DNA of 64,000 nucleotides. Origin: Brevipalpus yothersi. Lineage: Eukaryota > Arthropoda > Arachnida > Trombidiformes > Tenuipalpidae. Shown here in pieces: positions 1 to 14,900 of this stretch. A program made the position numbers and the translations under genes. Location of the stretch: contig QZCP01000147.1 in the NCBI GenBank assembly GCA_003956705.1, positions 1 through 64,000 of the forward strand, in the 5' to 3' direction. The notes under the pieces were generated by a model, which saw nothing but the letters and a program-made list of their open reading frames with translations, did not search any database and was not told the origin of the DNA. Numbering within the stretch: position 1 is the first letter of the stretch; each line of letters starts with the position of its first letter.

Positions 1-108
<108 letters not shown>

Positions 109-3100
109 TATTCTGAATGATGAGACATCCAATGGATATCACTTACTTTGTAAGGTTTCCCAAAATACTCTCATGCAATCTGAGTGTCTCTCACAATATT
201 CTTTCCCTTCTTCTTCTTCTTCTTCCTCCAAGATAGTGTTTCCTCTCTACCAGCCAGAATATCTGTATGAAGAATATACACCAAATGAAATCGCATGACA
301 GTAGATGATAAAGTGTAACCAAGTCTGACTTCTCCAATCAATACGAGAATATCAAAGTTCTAATCTTCTTTATTGTCTGTTTCAACATTTCTTGCATCAC
401 GAGAATATGAGAGAAAGGACAATTTTGGTGAACTTATCACCATGAACATATTCATTTTTCTTTGCCCATAAAATGCAGCCTCTTTTTTTCCGATATAATT
501 GAACAAGATCAACGGAACCTAGAGTTGATATATTTAATGTGTCATGAACCTCTCTCCTTGGTCCATCAGAAGTCGATTAGTGGTGAAAATATGCTGGCTC
601 AGTGAGAAGAAAAACTATTAATCCAAATTAATATTGAAGCTCATCTTCTCAATGAAAGATAGACAGTAGAGATAAAGAGCATGAATATTGAGTATTAGCT
701 GTACACAACGTTGAATTCAGATCATTTTTTGGCTAAAATCATTTATCTTGAGAGAATATTCTAAATCAAGAAATGATCAAATCCGCAAGACTAATAAACC
801 AACAAATTTTCCTCAAGACAAACTTTGGAGATTGCATCAACCAAAGGACGGAGGTTATCCTACAGATACAGGTAGAGGGTTCATGATAGGTCAAAAGTAG
901 CTCAAACTTGTATTCATTTGTTGAGTAATTCATGAGAGAAAAGATATCTTGGAAGTTAGGTTTGCATACATCGAGTTGTATATGTTGAGGAAATAGATTC
1001 AGAGGAGGATTCTCATGCCATGAGGGAAGTAAAATTAAGATAGGAATTTGAACAATTATCGTAAGCACCGTAACAAAGGTCAAATAATCAATGTGAAATC
1101 TTGAAGCTAATCAACATAAGCCTTGAAATGGTTCTGGTCATCTCTCGAGACGAATCATCAATTAAATTTGATCTTGCCTGAAGGCTGACTACTTCCACCG
1201 TCTTGATAGTCATGGGATTGTGAGATTTTTATCATCAAGATTTTATATGTACACAGCTGCTCAAACGAGCATTCTGAGATTCAATCCTTTGAGCATCATA
1301 AATCGATTTGTTATTGTTATTTTCAGCTTCGATTCATGCTTGAAGAGAAGGGAACATAAAGAAAACTTCTAAAATTTTCCCCCAACGAAACTGAATATCG
1401 ATCTTTCCATTAATTTCCATTGAACAATGAGTAAGAATGAGAAATAAAACAGATTACACTGAGTGATTAACTTGAAGTTGTCAATTTACCCAAACTTTGA
1501 CTCCTTACAATTGATAGTCTTCATGATCAGATTCAGTGAATGCTGGACTACTGGAGGAAGATTCCATAATATTCTTTTATCAATTTCAGGACTTGGGGTA
1601 TGATGGGGAAAGTATAACTAATCGAATTGAATTTATTATTGGGAGAACAGAAGAGAATCGAAAAAGATATAATGTAGTTATACTACTAATCGATACATTC
1701 TCAATGGTAAACCGTTCAGAAATCTAGATTCCACATTAAGTTATCATCATTCAGGTGCTGATGTTCAAGTTTTGGATGACTTCTCATCGGATGTAATTTT
1801 GGGAGAAATTGTCCCAAAAGCTATGATTCTTAGATCTCAGTATAAGTCTGATTGATTCATTGTATTGCGTTTACTTTTCTCTTTAAACTATTCCATCTCA
1901 TGCACTATGATTGAATCATGAATTCTTGGAAGGCGAGAAAATCAAATTGACCTCTCTTGTACTCGAGATTTGTTCAGCTTATTGCTCAAAAAACTCAGAT
2001 GGATATAAAAATGAGCTCGAATCTTGTCGTAACCTCCTCTTAACAACATGCGTAAATATTCCACAAAAAAATGAAAATCAGATCAGTTAACATGAAACGT
2101 GGTATGTTCAGTATAAATCTCACCTTTAAGTGAGTGTTAATCCAGCATGATTCACAAAATGCTTCAGGATAAGAAATTCTGAGAATTTATCCCTAAGATT
2201 TACATGAAAAAATGTACCGTATATTCGCGCTTTTAAGTCCTACTTTCTACAGTGCTAATCTGTAGCTTCCACTGTGGTATCTTAAATGCGTGAATACACG
2301 GTAGATGAATTTCAGATTATTGTTCTTGTCTCTCTCCCTCTCTCAATTCATTCTTCTAGGCAGAATTATTTTCTCATGCAAATAAGTAGAGCTCAATTGG
2401 AGTAGGATTGTTTATGATACTATTCATCACACTGATGATGAGATTTCTCTCTTGTCAAGAAAATTATATTTTCTTCTTCTTCTTTCTTTACACTCATCAA
2501 CCCTCAAAATTTCAACCTTCCTTCAATCGATAAAAGTTTACATTGTTTTTCTATTTTTACAATTCTCAAGGATATGCATCTTTCCACCTCGATCTAGTCA
2601 TTTCCTCTTGGCAAGTTTGTTCCTTTGGATGAAAGAGAAAATATTTTTATGATCTGACCACCTATCATGATGTGCAATATTGTATCAGGTTATTTGCATT
2701 AATGTTTCAAATGTTCAATCAGGAGAGAAAAGAATTCCAGCAGTTGAATGGATTGCAAACAAGTAGAGTGGATGTGGTGATAAATTTATTCGAAAATTCT
2801 AACGCCTATGGAGTGTGCAATCGTGATGAATGAACCCTAACTCTCGAAATCTTTTCACTGAGAAGAATGTTCATAATGAGCAACCAAAGCAGACCATTAG
2901 TAGATGTCTCATGAAAAAATTATCACTTCCTTTGGAGGAAAGTATTTTACCATGATTGCGGTTCCATACCTCACAGTGCAAGATGAACAGTCGGTTAATC
3001 ATCGTATCCATTTTGAACCATATACCATTCCCTATGTAATGATTGCGGGTTAAATGTTGTATTTTTCATGATAAAATATCACAAATGACCTGAATTTTAT

Positions 3101-6084
3101 CCGAACATATCTGATGGACTATAGTGAGTATCAAAAGAATACTCCCTATTTGTTGGGTGTTCCATGGAGTAATACATCATGTTTCGGTGATGGCCATAAG
3201 ATTTTGGGTGGAAAGTCTTGGTGAGCTCTCCAAATGGACAGTCTCAGAATACCGCTAATTAGAATGTATTGATGGTTTTTCGAATGGTTCCATGATAACT
3301 TTGAAAATGAATCCACAGATATCATAGATCAATGGAGACCTCAAAATCAACTTATTATGTACATTATGAGCTATTTGATAGAGGCCTTTGGAAATTGCTA
3401 GTTACGCTTCCCATCATGTTTGATTTTTAAACTCTTAGAATGCAGGCATAAAAAACTGCATCCTATTATTCTCATCTGATAATGGGGTGTAAAAGATAAT
3501 TATTCATTGTTCAACAAACTAGGAAGTGTCAAATCAAAGTCAGCTTAACAACTCAGTAGGTATAAATGTACTATGATAAAAATTCACCATGTACTGTAAG
3601 ATCTCAAATCCACATTCTCTAGAAACATTCTCTAGAAAGCTTGACATTCTAATCCTGAATTACCATATCAGCAGGGTTGATAGGGGTCATGCTTTTCTCA
3701 TGACTCTACTTGATTTGTTGATAATTTGATTTCAAATATCGATATATTTGGAAGACGAATCCTAACTTAACTTGATTTCTATCTCTTAATTCAATGAAAC
3801 TCTCTCAAACGAAAACATTGAGCTCAAATTTCAAAAAGAGGAAGTTGAGAATCTTCTCAGGATAAAATGCTCATCATCGCATTCGAATAGACTGAGATAC
3901 CACATCCAGTCTCTTGAGGTTTCATTCATAGACCATAAATTGATGATAAAAACAATCCAGTATAATTCTCTCCTCTCATTGATTTGGTTTGATTCTCTTT
4001 TCCTTCCTGTCAAAACACACGATAAGAGCTTGACTATGGAAGAGAGAGAGAGAGAGAAAGGAAATCGAATGCATCAGGAAATAAGGACAAGAGTTAGAAG
4101 AGTACACATAAGTCCAGCAAAGATGGAGATCCTAGGAGAAGGCAAAAAACATTTTGTCATAAGAATACCAGTAAGTAGCAAGAAGAAGGAATAGAAGTAG
4201 AAAAAATATGAGCAGACAAATGAAATTGGAGCAAGATTAAGTAGTGTCCAGTGCATGGTAACTCTGGAAAGCCATAATTTTATTGGCTCAATACACACAC
4301 AAACACACCATAGTTCCTATTTTCTAGATCATCCTCTGGAGAACTCATGGACAACACAACATTGGTGACAGGGGTGAATCATCAGATTCTATTCTTACTT
4401 CAGATAAGAGAGAAAGAGAGGGAGAAAGAGAGAGAGAGAGAAAATTTGATCAAAGAATACAGGATTGAATAGGGAAAGGATAGAACGAAAAGAGGGGAAA
4501 AGAGGACAAATGCTTAAAATAGATGTCAAATTATTTGTGTGTGTTTGTGTGCGGACATGTTTCAATTCGGAAAGATGTGGAGAAAAAAAGAGCATTTATC
4601 CCAAGTGACTGACTAGATAATATATATGTTCACTTTCCATCAGGATATCTGATTACTCGATAAATCTTTGCACTTTCTATCATCATCTCGAAAAACCGTC
4701 ACCGTCTAGGGTTACTCAATATATATATAAGAAATAGAAGCTAATCAAGATTTTTTTCCCTTCTCTGTGGCCTCCTTCTTGAATGAGCTTTTATTCCACA
4801 AAGATAGATAGATTTGTGGACAAAAATCTTTGCCCACAATGATGATGCTTGATGATCTTGAGCCAAGCTCAAAATACACTATAACATTAATGTTGATTTG
4901 TTTTGATAAAAGTTCATGGACGAGTAAAGTAACCATGAATGTACCCACCAAAATAAACTGAGCATAAGAGTCGATAAGCAATCATGATCAAGAATCACTA
5001 TCCTGGATGTGCTCTTATAGTGTATTATTATCAACATCTCTCTTACCCTTTCTTTCACCTCTTACTTAACACACTTTAGTCTATTGTAACTATTGGGATG
5101 TAATTTTAAGGAAGATTTTATCAGCTCATTTTCACACCCATTTCCATTGAATAGCATTGGAAATGATCATTCTGTTAACATTGAGAATAGCCACTCATGA
5201 TATAAATATATATCGTAAGATTATCTGGACAATTAATGTCAACAGTTAGAGTTCCAATGGCTATGGAAGCAATCGTTTGATGTGTGTGTGAGAGCAATCA
5301 AAATGTCTCAAATACTGTAGTTAAAGAAGTGTAGTTAAAATCATGGAAAAACGTTGGGTTTAAGTGTACTGCATCAGTAACAATGGACATCACAATTCGA
5401 GTGTTGGAAAAGTAGAATAGAGTCAACTATAAGTTTTCTCAAAGTTTTTCTTTCGGTTCATGTTTATGTGTCTGTGTGCTTGAATTGTTCAAAATTGGGT
5501 GAAGAAAATCGAAAATTTTGGACATTGTTCAATTAAAGTGCTTCTATCTGTCAAAAGTTTGAAAACATGACTGGAATAGTAATGTTATTTACCCTATTGG
5601 GAAGAGAGAAATTTTTTCCTTCCTCTTCTCGACTTTTCAAACTGTCATGTGAAGATATTGAGAATGTCTTTTTTGTACTCCTTCAACCCTAGTGAGAAAA
5701 CACACAGATATTGGTTTTTTATCCTTAACCAAATCCCAAAAGTGAATCAACATTTGTTCACTTATCCTTGAGATATCTGAAGGATAGAAAGATTCTCCTT
5801 TTAGCAAGCCTTTTATTCAAACTTGATCCATTTTCTGTGTCGATAAGATATGGTCAATCTTGGATGGACAGAATTCTGACCCATACCATTCACTTATTCA
5901 GCATTGATTTTCAATCAATCAGTCATACTCACCTCTCAAATTCAATATCGAGAACATTAAAACCATCAAGAATTCTTTCAGTGTTTTAGAATGCTTAATT
6001 GCTGGATTAAACACTTACTATAATACCAATAACAACAATTATTGCACAATTCTGATCTTTTAACTTATCTATCCTATCTTATAG
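109..6084. other. Non-coding stretch upstream of the PLCL exons
   Basis: I see no exon here with convincing protein similarity. It should be 5' intron and/or upstream sequence of the plus-strand PLCL gene, because the first recognised exon (6,085) starts inside the PH domain and needs a preceding exon. Open frames of 60-105 codons occur on both strands but have low-complexity or transmembrane-like composition and no splice-consistent partner. Short (AG)n runs lie near 4,040 and 4,425. Confidence 0.6.
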
Positions 6085-6869
6085 CTCTCGATTGTCTCCA
6101 AATCATGATGAGTGGTTGTCCATTGGTCAAAATAAAAGCCAACACAAGACAATACAGAAGATTCTATTCTCTCACAGAGGATTTGACTGCGATTGTTTGG
6201 GTGCCTTCGTCAAAAAAATCATCTAAGGCTCGTTGTAAGTTGATACATTGCATAAACAGATTATATAAGGACCAATGAAAGTGGCAACATGCTGTGAAGT
6301 GATCTTTCCTATTCGAACTTTCTAACTTAAGAAGTATTCTAGAAGAGTATCAGGTATTCTCGTTTTCAAGGGAAAATTATTGAATAGACTGTTTGTTTCA
6401 AATTTATCAGATCATTTAGAGTGTTCACTTCAGTCATTATCTGATCTTTTATTCTCATTGCAGATTGTATAAAAGATATTCGTGAAGTTCGTTCTGGTAA
6501 GAATACCGAGGTCATGCGAAATAAAGAGAACAGTTTATTAACATCAGAGGAATGTGTATTCTCAATCATTCATGGAGATGATTTCGATACACTAGATCTG
6601 GTTGCTCCATGTCCAGAGGATGCAAACATTTGGGTGACTGGATTGAATTTTCTGATCGGTGCTAATAAATGTGAGTTGTCTCCTAAGACCAATCAAGTTT
6701 CCTGAAGGCTTCATCTTAAGGCTATCTCGAAAATAAAAATATGAAATTGTTTCAAACTGCACTCATGATTCCATCTTGTTGCAGCTCCCTTTTAGCTCGA
6801 AAATTGTTTTCAGTGTGAGAAACTCTAAAACGTTTCCAGCATTCACATTGTTACTCATTTGTTACTAAT

Positions 6870-6901
<32 letters not shown>

Positions 6902-7698
6902 CATAGCTTCTGGGCAAAAAATGAGAGAAAAGTGGCTCCAAGATTCGTTTGATCAGGCAGATTCAACTGGACGAGAATATTTGGATGAGTCAGAAACAGT
7001 TGCTCTAATGAAACAGCTGCAGAGCAGCATTTGTGTTGATCGCTTGAAGCAAAAAATATTGGAACACAATTTGGGAAAAGAGGGTGAAGAGAGAGGCCGA
7101 ATTACAAAACAAAATTTTGTTACCTTATACTATGAGACCGCAACTCGTCCAGATATTTATTTCATATTGGTTAGGTGAGCATTCAAGCATAAAAATATTC
7201 AAATTTGATGAAAACACTTTTTAGTATTTTTGTCGATCGTGTATGTAATGTTTTCCTTGTTTCTTTTCCATTACCTTCTCCACTATACACTAGATACTGT
7301 GGTAAAGATTATATGACTGTTGAAGATTTACAATTATTTTTGGAGGGTGAACAAGGTATATGTGGCATAAGTTTAGATGAATGTGCTCATTTGATTGATA
7401 AGCTGGAACCATCACCGGAAGGCAGAATGAATAAGCAATTGTTAATAGATGGTTTCACTCAACTACTGGTCTCACAAGAATTACAATTAGCCAATCTTAC
7501 CCATGACCTGGTGTATCAGGACATGAATCAACCTCTTTCACACTATTTTATCGCAACTTCACACAATACGTGAGTACACCAAACTTACACCAGTCTATTA
7601 ATATTCAAAGGGCACCAACACAGAGGCATCTCCTGCCATTTATTTTTCTAATACAATCAATCAACAGAAGAATCATGTTAATCCTTACAGGTTTACTT

Positions 7699-7762
<64 letters not shown>

Positions 7763-10700
7763 ACTGTTTGACTTACTATAAATTAATTGATTACAAGCAA
7801 TACTTGCTCTTACATTCATCAATTCTCATGAGTAAAATTTCATTCAATCAACTTGTGTTTTTTTTTCTTACTACTTTTCATTCATCAGATACCTTTTAGA
7901 GGATCAATTAAAAGGTCCATCTTCCCCGGAAGGATATGAGCGAGCTCTACTTCAAGGTGCAAGATGTGTTAAAATTGATGTTTGGGATTCACCTAATGGT
8001 CCGGTTGTTTTTCATGGCAATACCTTGACAAGTAAATCGAATTTTACCGATATACTTCATACGATTAAAAAAAATGCCTTCATTAAGTCTGAGTAAGTAT
8101 TGAGCAGTCTCCTCTGTATGCCAATAATGTATAGCATTGGAAGTCAGAAAATGTTCTTTTTTTGAGCTTGAATCAAAATAGATTGGATAAATTGGCTGTG
8201 AAAGTGTCCATTAGACATAAGTTCATAGTTCAGAAAACGAATTGAATCGAAAGTTTTCCTTAATTTACGATTAGATTTGGAATAGTGAAAAAGAAATCGC
8301 TTTCCAAAGCTGTACAGCCTTTTTTCCTAAAAATTTCGGTTCATTTGATCTGTAGACTCTCATCCTTGATCAAATGTCATTATGTTGACATCAAATAAGG
8401 CTTACTATTGCATTGATTCCATAGTTTATGGGTTTCGACATCAAGATTGGAGTAGTGGCTTTAAGCTGCAAACCGATTTGATTATAGAGCATTCTACCGA
8501 GGATTAGTAAGGCTCATACATTCAAGGAATCCTTTTTTTCACTCTCAATATTCCAATCTATTGGTATCTTGGTGATGAATCAATTTGCATTGATTTATTT
8601 TCACTTCATTCAATCTCCCAGACGAGAGATGAGGATAAACCAAAAAAACCTCCAATTCATGGAAAACATCAACCAAGAAGATTATTCTGTAACCTAACAC
8701 TTTTGATTCCTAGATTTTATTTCATCAACATCGTTTCCACTTGATTCTTATCTAATGGATATCATCTTTTGATTGTTGGTAAACTTTGTTGTTGTCAATC
8801 TTCATTAGAATCTTTGTCATGAAACTCATCTTCAGCTTGAATGATCTTGGTGAAGTTTTCCATGGAATCCATAGGATACATAAGCCATAATTTGACCATA
8901 AATTTCAGATATTATGATTATCATTCAAATTCAAGGTCCAATTTTCTTTGCAGCCCTGTGATTAGCCTACTTTGAATGTGCTCTTTAATGTTCGGAATCT
9001 TTGAAAGTGGCAGTAAAGTAATGTCAGGGTAAATATTTAAGATGAATAATACGGGTTCAATTAAGCGTCAAGAAAAATGGACACTCGTACCACTTCAGAA
9101 GATCTGAGGAAGCTGTTATTATTCCACTTTGATGCCTTTCCATCAATTCTCGGTTATTTTGCATGATAAATTCTGCAAAATTGGATGTGAGATAGATATT
9201 CACCGAGAAATTCAACTCAAATTATAGCCATACTTTTATGAGGTTAGTTTTTGGAAGGAAAATGTGTATATAATTTTTCATCTTGAATGGATAATCAGAC
9301 TGTTAATCAACAACCTTATTTACTTCTTAGAGAACTGGGGCCATGTTTCATGATAAAATTTCATAAAATGATGGTCGTTCATGAAACAGTGTGAAAAGGA
9401 AATATGAGTGCTCCAAAGAAGAGCAATCTACAGAAAATCATGAGTTTCGTAACCTCTTTTTGAGATAGAGAATTTTTTCGTCATGAACCTATGGGATATC
9501 ATATTTCAAGAAAACATTCTGCAATTTTCAGATAATTTGCTTCAAAGATTCTCTTCTATGCTTCAACTCTCCTCTTTCTAAGAATATGGGCTTCTTCTGC
9601 TTTCCTTGACAAAATTGTCCAAGAACTTTTCGGGAAAGCAAATCAAATCAAATTTCAAAATCTGAACACACTCATGAATCATATTTATCTGAATACTAAA
9701 ATTTATGAATTTAATTCATAAGATAGTGTATGCTTTCATTGAACCAACTATGTTTCCATGTCACGTTTGAATAGATTTTAAATGTGGAATGTATTGTTAG
9801 CGCTTGATTAACCAGTGAAAACAAAGAGACTAATTCGTTGATTCATATCTTGTTCTTTTTTCCAACACAGATATCCTCTCATTATTCACCTTGAGAATCA
9901 TTGTTCGGTGGATTTCCAGCGTAAATTAGCTCAACAGATGCGTGAAATCTTGGGCTCTGATCTATTCAAGCCTTCCGAATCTCTGATCGAAAAATCATTC
10001 AAGACCCCTGATCAAGAACAGCAACTGTACTATCCGCTACTATCTCCACACCAATTAAGGCACAAAATTCTGATCAATGTGAGTATGCATGATTTGTCTA
10101 ATTCAGTCTGTTTTTCTCCTTCAGATAATCCATTCACTTCCAATGAAGAAGTAGAAGAGGAATAAGAAGAATGAGACCGATAGAAGGAACAAAATAAGTG
10201 ATTCCATGGGCTCAGGCTAGCATTATACTTGATTGACCTTTGCTGTTTTGTGAACATTTTCACAGGCATCTAGAATAAATCCATAGATTTGTATCGATCG
10301 TTGTCATGTATTGGAATCAGGAGAATCTAACAATGTAAAAATAACACATTATATTGTCTCTTGGGTGGTATTGTAGAGTATTTCAAGTCACCTTCTTACT
10401 TTAAGTGCAAATAGAGAGAGAGAGAGAGAGAGAGAGAAAATCAAAGTAGCAACAGCTCATCATTTGAGAGATGTACTTTTGTTGCCTATGGTTGATAGTA
10501 GAGAAGCTCAATTTTGAAGAAAAATCTCGATTCAGATGTCAAGATTTTGGTCTTTTGATCCTCAAAGCTAATTTGCCATTCAAATTCACTCAGGGAGCTT
10601 ATTCAAAGATTTACTCACATGATTTTATTCTCCTTTGTTTCACTGAATCTTGATGCTTTTCTTTCATGCTTTTGCCAAGAATAAGGCGCATTCCTTTTTC

Positions 10701-11869
10701 AACAGAATATTTGCAATTGTTCTTCCCTCCTTTCATATATACATTTCCACTTACAGTCTCTTTCCTGCCCTCTAAAAAACTTTCTCAAAACTCTTCTATA
10801 CACGCATTTATATATATATACACACATACATTTAATCCTTACTCCATGTATTATGAATAGAGCAAGAAGAAAGTGGCTCGGATTGAAGCATAAAATGTAT
10901 TATTTCAAATCACTCAAGGCTACCGGAATTGAGCATTAAATGAGTTTAAAGCCAGCTATTACTGTTCCTCAAACTGAATTGAAGAACTGCGAGGAGTTCC
11001 TAAATGATTCTCACAGAACATTCCATATTCCGTTGAAAGCTTGCCATTTTGGAATGCATATCTCTTGATACAATCTGCATCATGCAAGATCATATAATGC
11101 ACACACCATGATATGGGAAGTGACTTTATCGGGACAATAAGTTGATCAAAGAATCAGTCAATAAATTTTTGACACTCTCCATTCATAACTACACTTTATT
11201 TATGAGAAAAATGTGTGAAAGTGACAACAAAAAACGAAATTTATCATCAAACAAAAAAATTTGATTTATTCATCTATTTATTCCCAATTTATTGATCCAC
11301 AATTTCGATTCTCTCTCTTTCTTCTTTTTCTTCTGTTGACCTCTCTTCAACTGGTTGAGTTATCCCGAGTGATAGTGTATCAATGCTGGTTGAAGAAAAA
11401 AATTCTTTTGATTAATGATCCCCTCTTTCTCGGTGTAATATTGTCCTTGGAAGTAGTGAATGAAATGAAGCTCAACTCAGGAGTAAAGAATGATGAAGTT
11501 CATCGGTTCTGTGTGTTTTCGATATTGAACATGTGAACGAAAGCTACAAGAATGTATATATAAGTCATTCTCAACCGCTTTGAGTTTGTATGTGTGTTTG
11601 ATGTTATCGATTAAATCGATTCAGAGATTCAGATTCTTTGGAGGAGAGAGAGAAGCATAAATAAGTAGATGATTTTATTGGCTTCTATATTGTAAATTTT
11701 AGTTCCAGCTTTCTTGTTATCAATTTTTCGCATTTTTTCTCTTCTCTTTTTGATAGCCTTTCTCACTCGTACGTGAACATTTTGAGTTTCTTCCATCTCT
11801 TGGCCCAAGTTGATTGAACGATTTGCTCCAGCTGAGAATAGAAGCTCATTTCTCATGGATATTTCGATT

Positions 11870-11943
<74 letters not shown>

Positions 11944-14900
11944 CTTTCTCACACACAAACACACCAAGATACAAGATATAAGCTCCAGAATGCCTGGTTA
12001 AGTGATATCACGAAATTCCCACAGTCTTTTCATCGAGTGACTTTCATGACTTGAACATACATACATACACACGTACATTCTTCTTCAATTCGCTTGGTTT
12101 GAGTAAATGAACCATTCGAAATCGATCTTCAGATGCCTTCCAGTGATCAGATTCGGCTGAACAAACATGTTTGATGATTCTCCGAGGAACATGAGGCCTC
12201 AACCATGATATATACATGAAACTCTGCTTTGCTCATGGGATTGAAGTGATTAACGAATCAGTCTCTCGTCAATCCATAGGCAAGAAAAATAACTTTCATA
12301 TATACTGGGGAAGAATCGCGAAGACAAACAGAGGCACCAATGAAAGACAGCTGCTTTTGAACCATACAAGTGTGATGATCTGAGAAAAACAGAGAGAAAA
12401 AGAATTTATTTTTAGAGCAACTTTAATGATTTTTATTTTGATCAAAATTCTATTTTGATCGTTTTCAATCAAGATGGAAGGAGAAAAACTTCCAATTTAT
12501 GAAAAGAAAATTGCTCCAATTCGTCAGGAAGCTATCTGAGCAAATTCAATTTAAAATTGAAGTCTTTTATCTTGAAGAAGAACGCATTTCATCCTATTTC
12601 TTTTATTATTTTTATTCTTTTCTATTCCTTCTTTGTTCTCCATCCGAGATTTGTTCATTTCATCGATTGGTTAATCACACTGGAATTATTGTCTTCCATT
12701 TTCCAGGGTAAAAAGCTCAAATCAACTGAGGAAGATGTGGGACAAGTTTCTGATGAAGATGAAGCAATGGATCTACGATTCAATCCAGAAAGTATCACCA
12801 AAAAGCAACTATGTAGAGAATTATCAGAGATGGTATATCTCCACCGAATTCGATGCTACGATTTTGCCCATGTTCTCAAAAACCGTAAGTTGATGATCTC
12901 AAGTGTAGAGATGGCGAAAAAAAAATCTTCACATCTTTTCCTTCAACTCACTTTTCACTGTATGCATAAGATATTTGACATTTCTGCATGAATAAGTGTT
13001 ATTCCTCTTTAAGAACAGACTTTGAAGATGACAAATACTGTAGACGCTGCTGTGTATTCTGCTAGCCATATAAGTGTGAATGTGTTGAGGAATATTTCGC
13101 TCCAATCGGCTCCAGATTTGATGGGAAAAAGAGAGATTCTGTCATCAAGAAGTTCTGCATGGCTTGAATATTGTGTGTATGTTACTTGAGAGTCCACTTT
13201 CAGAGGGTTAGAATCACATCATCAAGTGATACTTTGTATTCATCAGAGGTGACCACTGAGTGGCTAGAGGTTTCGATTTGAGTCACTTCATGTTCACCGA
13301 GAAAGTGACTATGTGTGATCTTATTTACCATCACTTTCGAATGAAAAGATCACAGAATGCTCACATAGAGAGAGAATTAAGTCATGGAGACCTCTGATCT
13401 GATCACCATGTCTAGGGATTGATTCGAGCTTCCCACTCAATCTGACGGAAGTTTATTTTATTCTGTTTTCATCAGAACCATTTATAATAGAATAATCTAT
13501 CCTCGATGATATGTCTTGAAGTCTGTATGGATGGGGAAAAGAGGGAAGAGAGAGAGAGAGGAAATGTTTTATTCATAAGGTTGAACTGCTTTTTTGGCTG
13601 ACATTTTTAGATCAGTACCGATAATAAACCCCCTTTAAAAACGGATGAAAAGCTTCAAAGTGAGCATCAATACAGTGGAAACTTACAATATACGTAGACG
13701 TATAGAAGAACGATTGATAGAAACGTGCTCGAGAGGATTAGCATTGATGAAGTGTCTTGACGATAGTGTATGAATAAAAATCTTCTTCTTTCTCAAACAC
13801 TATATTTTTATATGAGCCTAGTGAGAATATGCTAGATTCGCAATTTTTGATGTTGATACTAGGATTGTATGACACTTCAAACTAATCCAAGCCCACTCAA
13901 CTCAGAGGAGCTGTAATATGATGAGCAAATATTCAATCTTTCTCTTTCATACCTTGGAATTCATATATACACCATCATCACGCTCTCCAGTATACATAAA
14001 AGTGAAAAATATATGAACCACTTTATAAGCCTATTTATTCTCAATTTTCATCATCATAAAAATTTTTCTCCCTCTTCTTCCTTTCTCTTCCCATCTATTC
14101 AACACAGAACTACTTGATCAAGTATGCTATTTGGATGAAGCATCAGCTTCCAAATTAGCTCTTGCATCACCAGAAGATCTCGTACATCATAATAAAACTT
14201 TTTTGACACAAGTTGTTCCCGATCCTGGTCGAATCGATTCAACCAATTTTACGCCATCAGATTTTTGGAATTGTGGCTGCCAAATGGTGTCCATGAATTA
14301 TCAAAGCTCAGGTCAAATGATGGACTTGTATCGTGGATGGTTCCAACAGAACGGTGGCTCAGGCTATGTATTGAAACCAACTTTTTTACGAGAAAGATTT
14401 TGCCTTTTCAATGCTCGTCGAAAGGATTCTCTGCCAGGCATTGATCCTCTGTGTTTGAGAATCAAAATAATCAGTGGACAACAATTGCCACGTCCTAAAG
14501 GAGCATCTTGTAAAGCGGTTGCAATCGATCCGTACGTTACTGTTGAACTATTCGGTGTTCCATCCGATTGTGCAGAAAGCAGAACTCGAACCATTTCAAA
14601 TGAAGCCAATAATCCGATTTTCGATGAAAGTTTCGAATTCAGTGTATCAGTGCCAGAATTAGCAATGCTTAGGCTGGTGGTACTTGATGATGAGTACATT
14701 AATGATGACTTTATTGGACAATCTACCATACTAGTAGAATGTATTCAGCAAGGCTATCGACACATAAAAATGTATTCCTACGATGGTGAACTTATTCCAG
14801 ATGCCTTTCTATTTGTACATCTCTCCTTAACTCATCGGTAAGATATACCTTGACTCAATCGTGGAACTTATTCAATCGTCACTTATTCTTTCTAACTGAT

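Noticed and set aside
766..1083. 105-codon minus-strand frame with hydrophobic composition
   Set aside because: No recognisable family, no splice partners, AT-rich random-like composition.
1536..1727. Possible N-terminal exon of PLCL
   Set aside because: No similarity to PRIP N-termini and no compatible phase with the exon at 6,085.
7570..7899. 109-codon plus-strand frame with poly Ser-Leu
   Set aside because: Created by reading through a (TC)n microsatellite inside a PLCL intron.
11810..12001. Short frame with a Ser-Leu repeat
   Set aside because: Translation of the (CT)n run in the large PLCL intron; no coding context.
14364..14729. 121-codon open frame antisense to PLCL exon 8
   Set aside because: It lies fully inside a well-supported C2-domain exon and is a codon-bias shadow.
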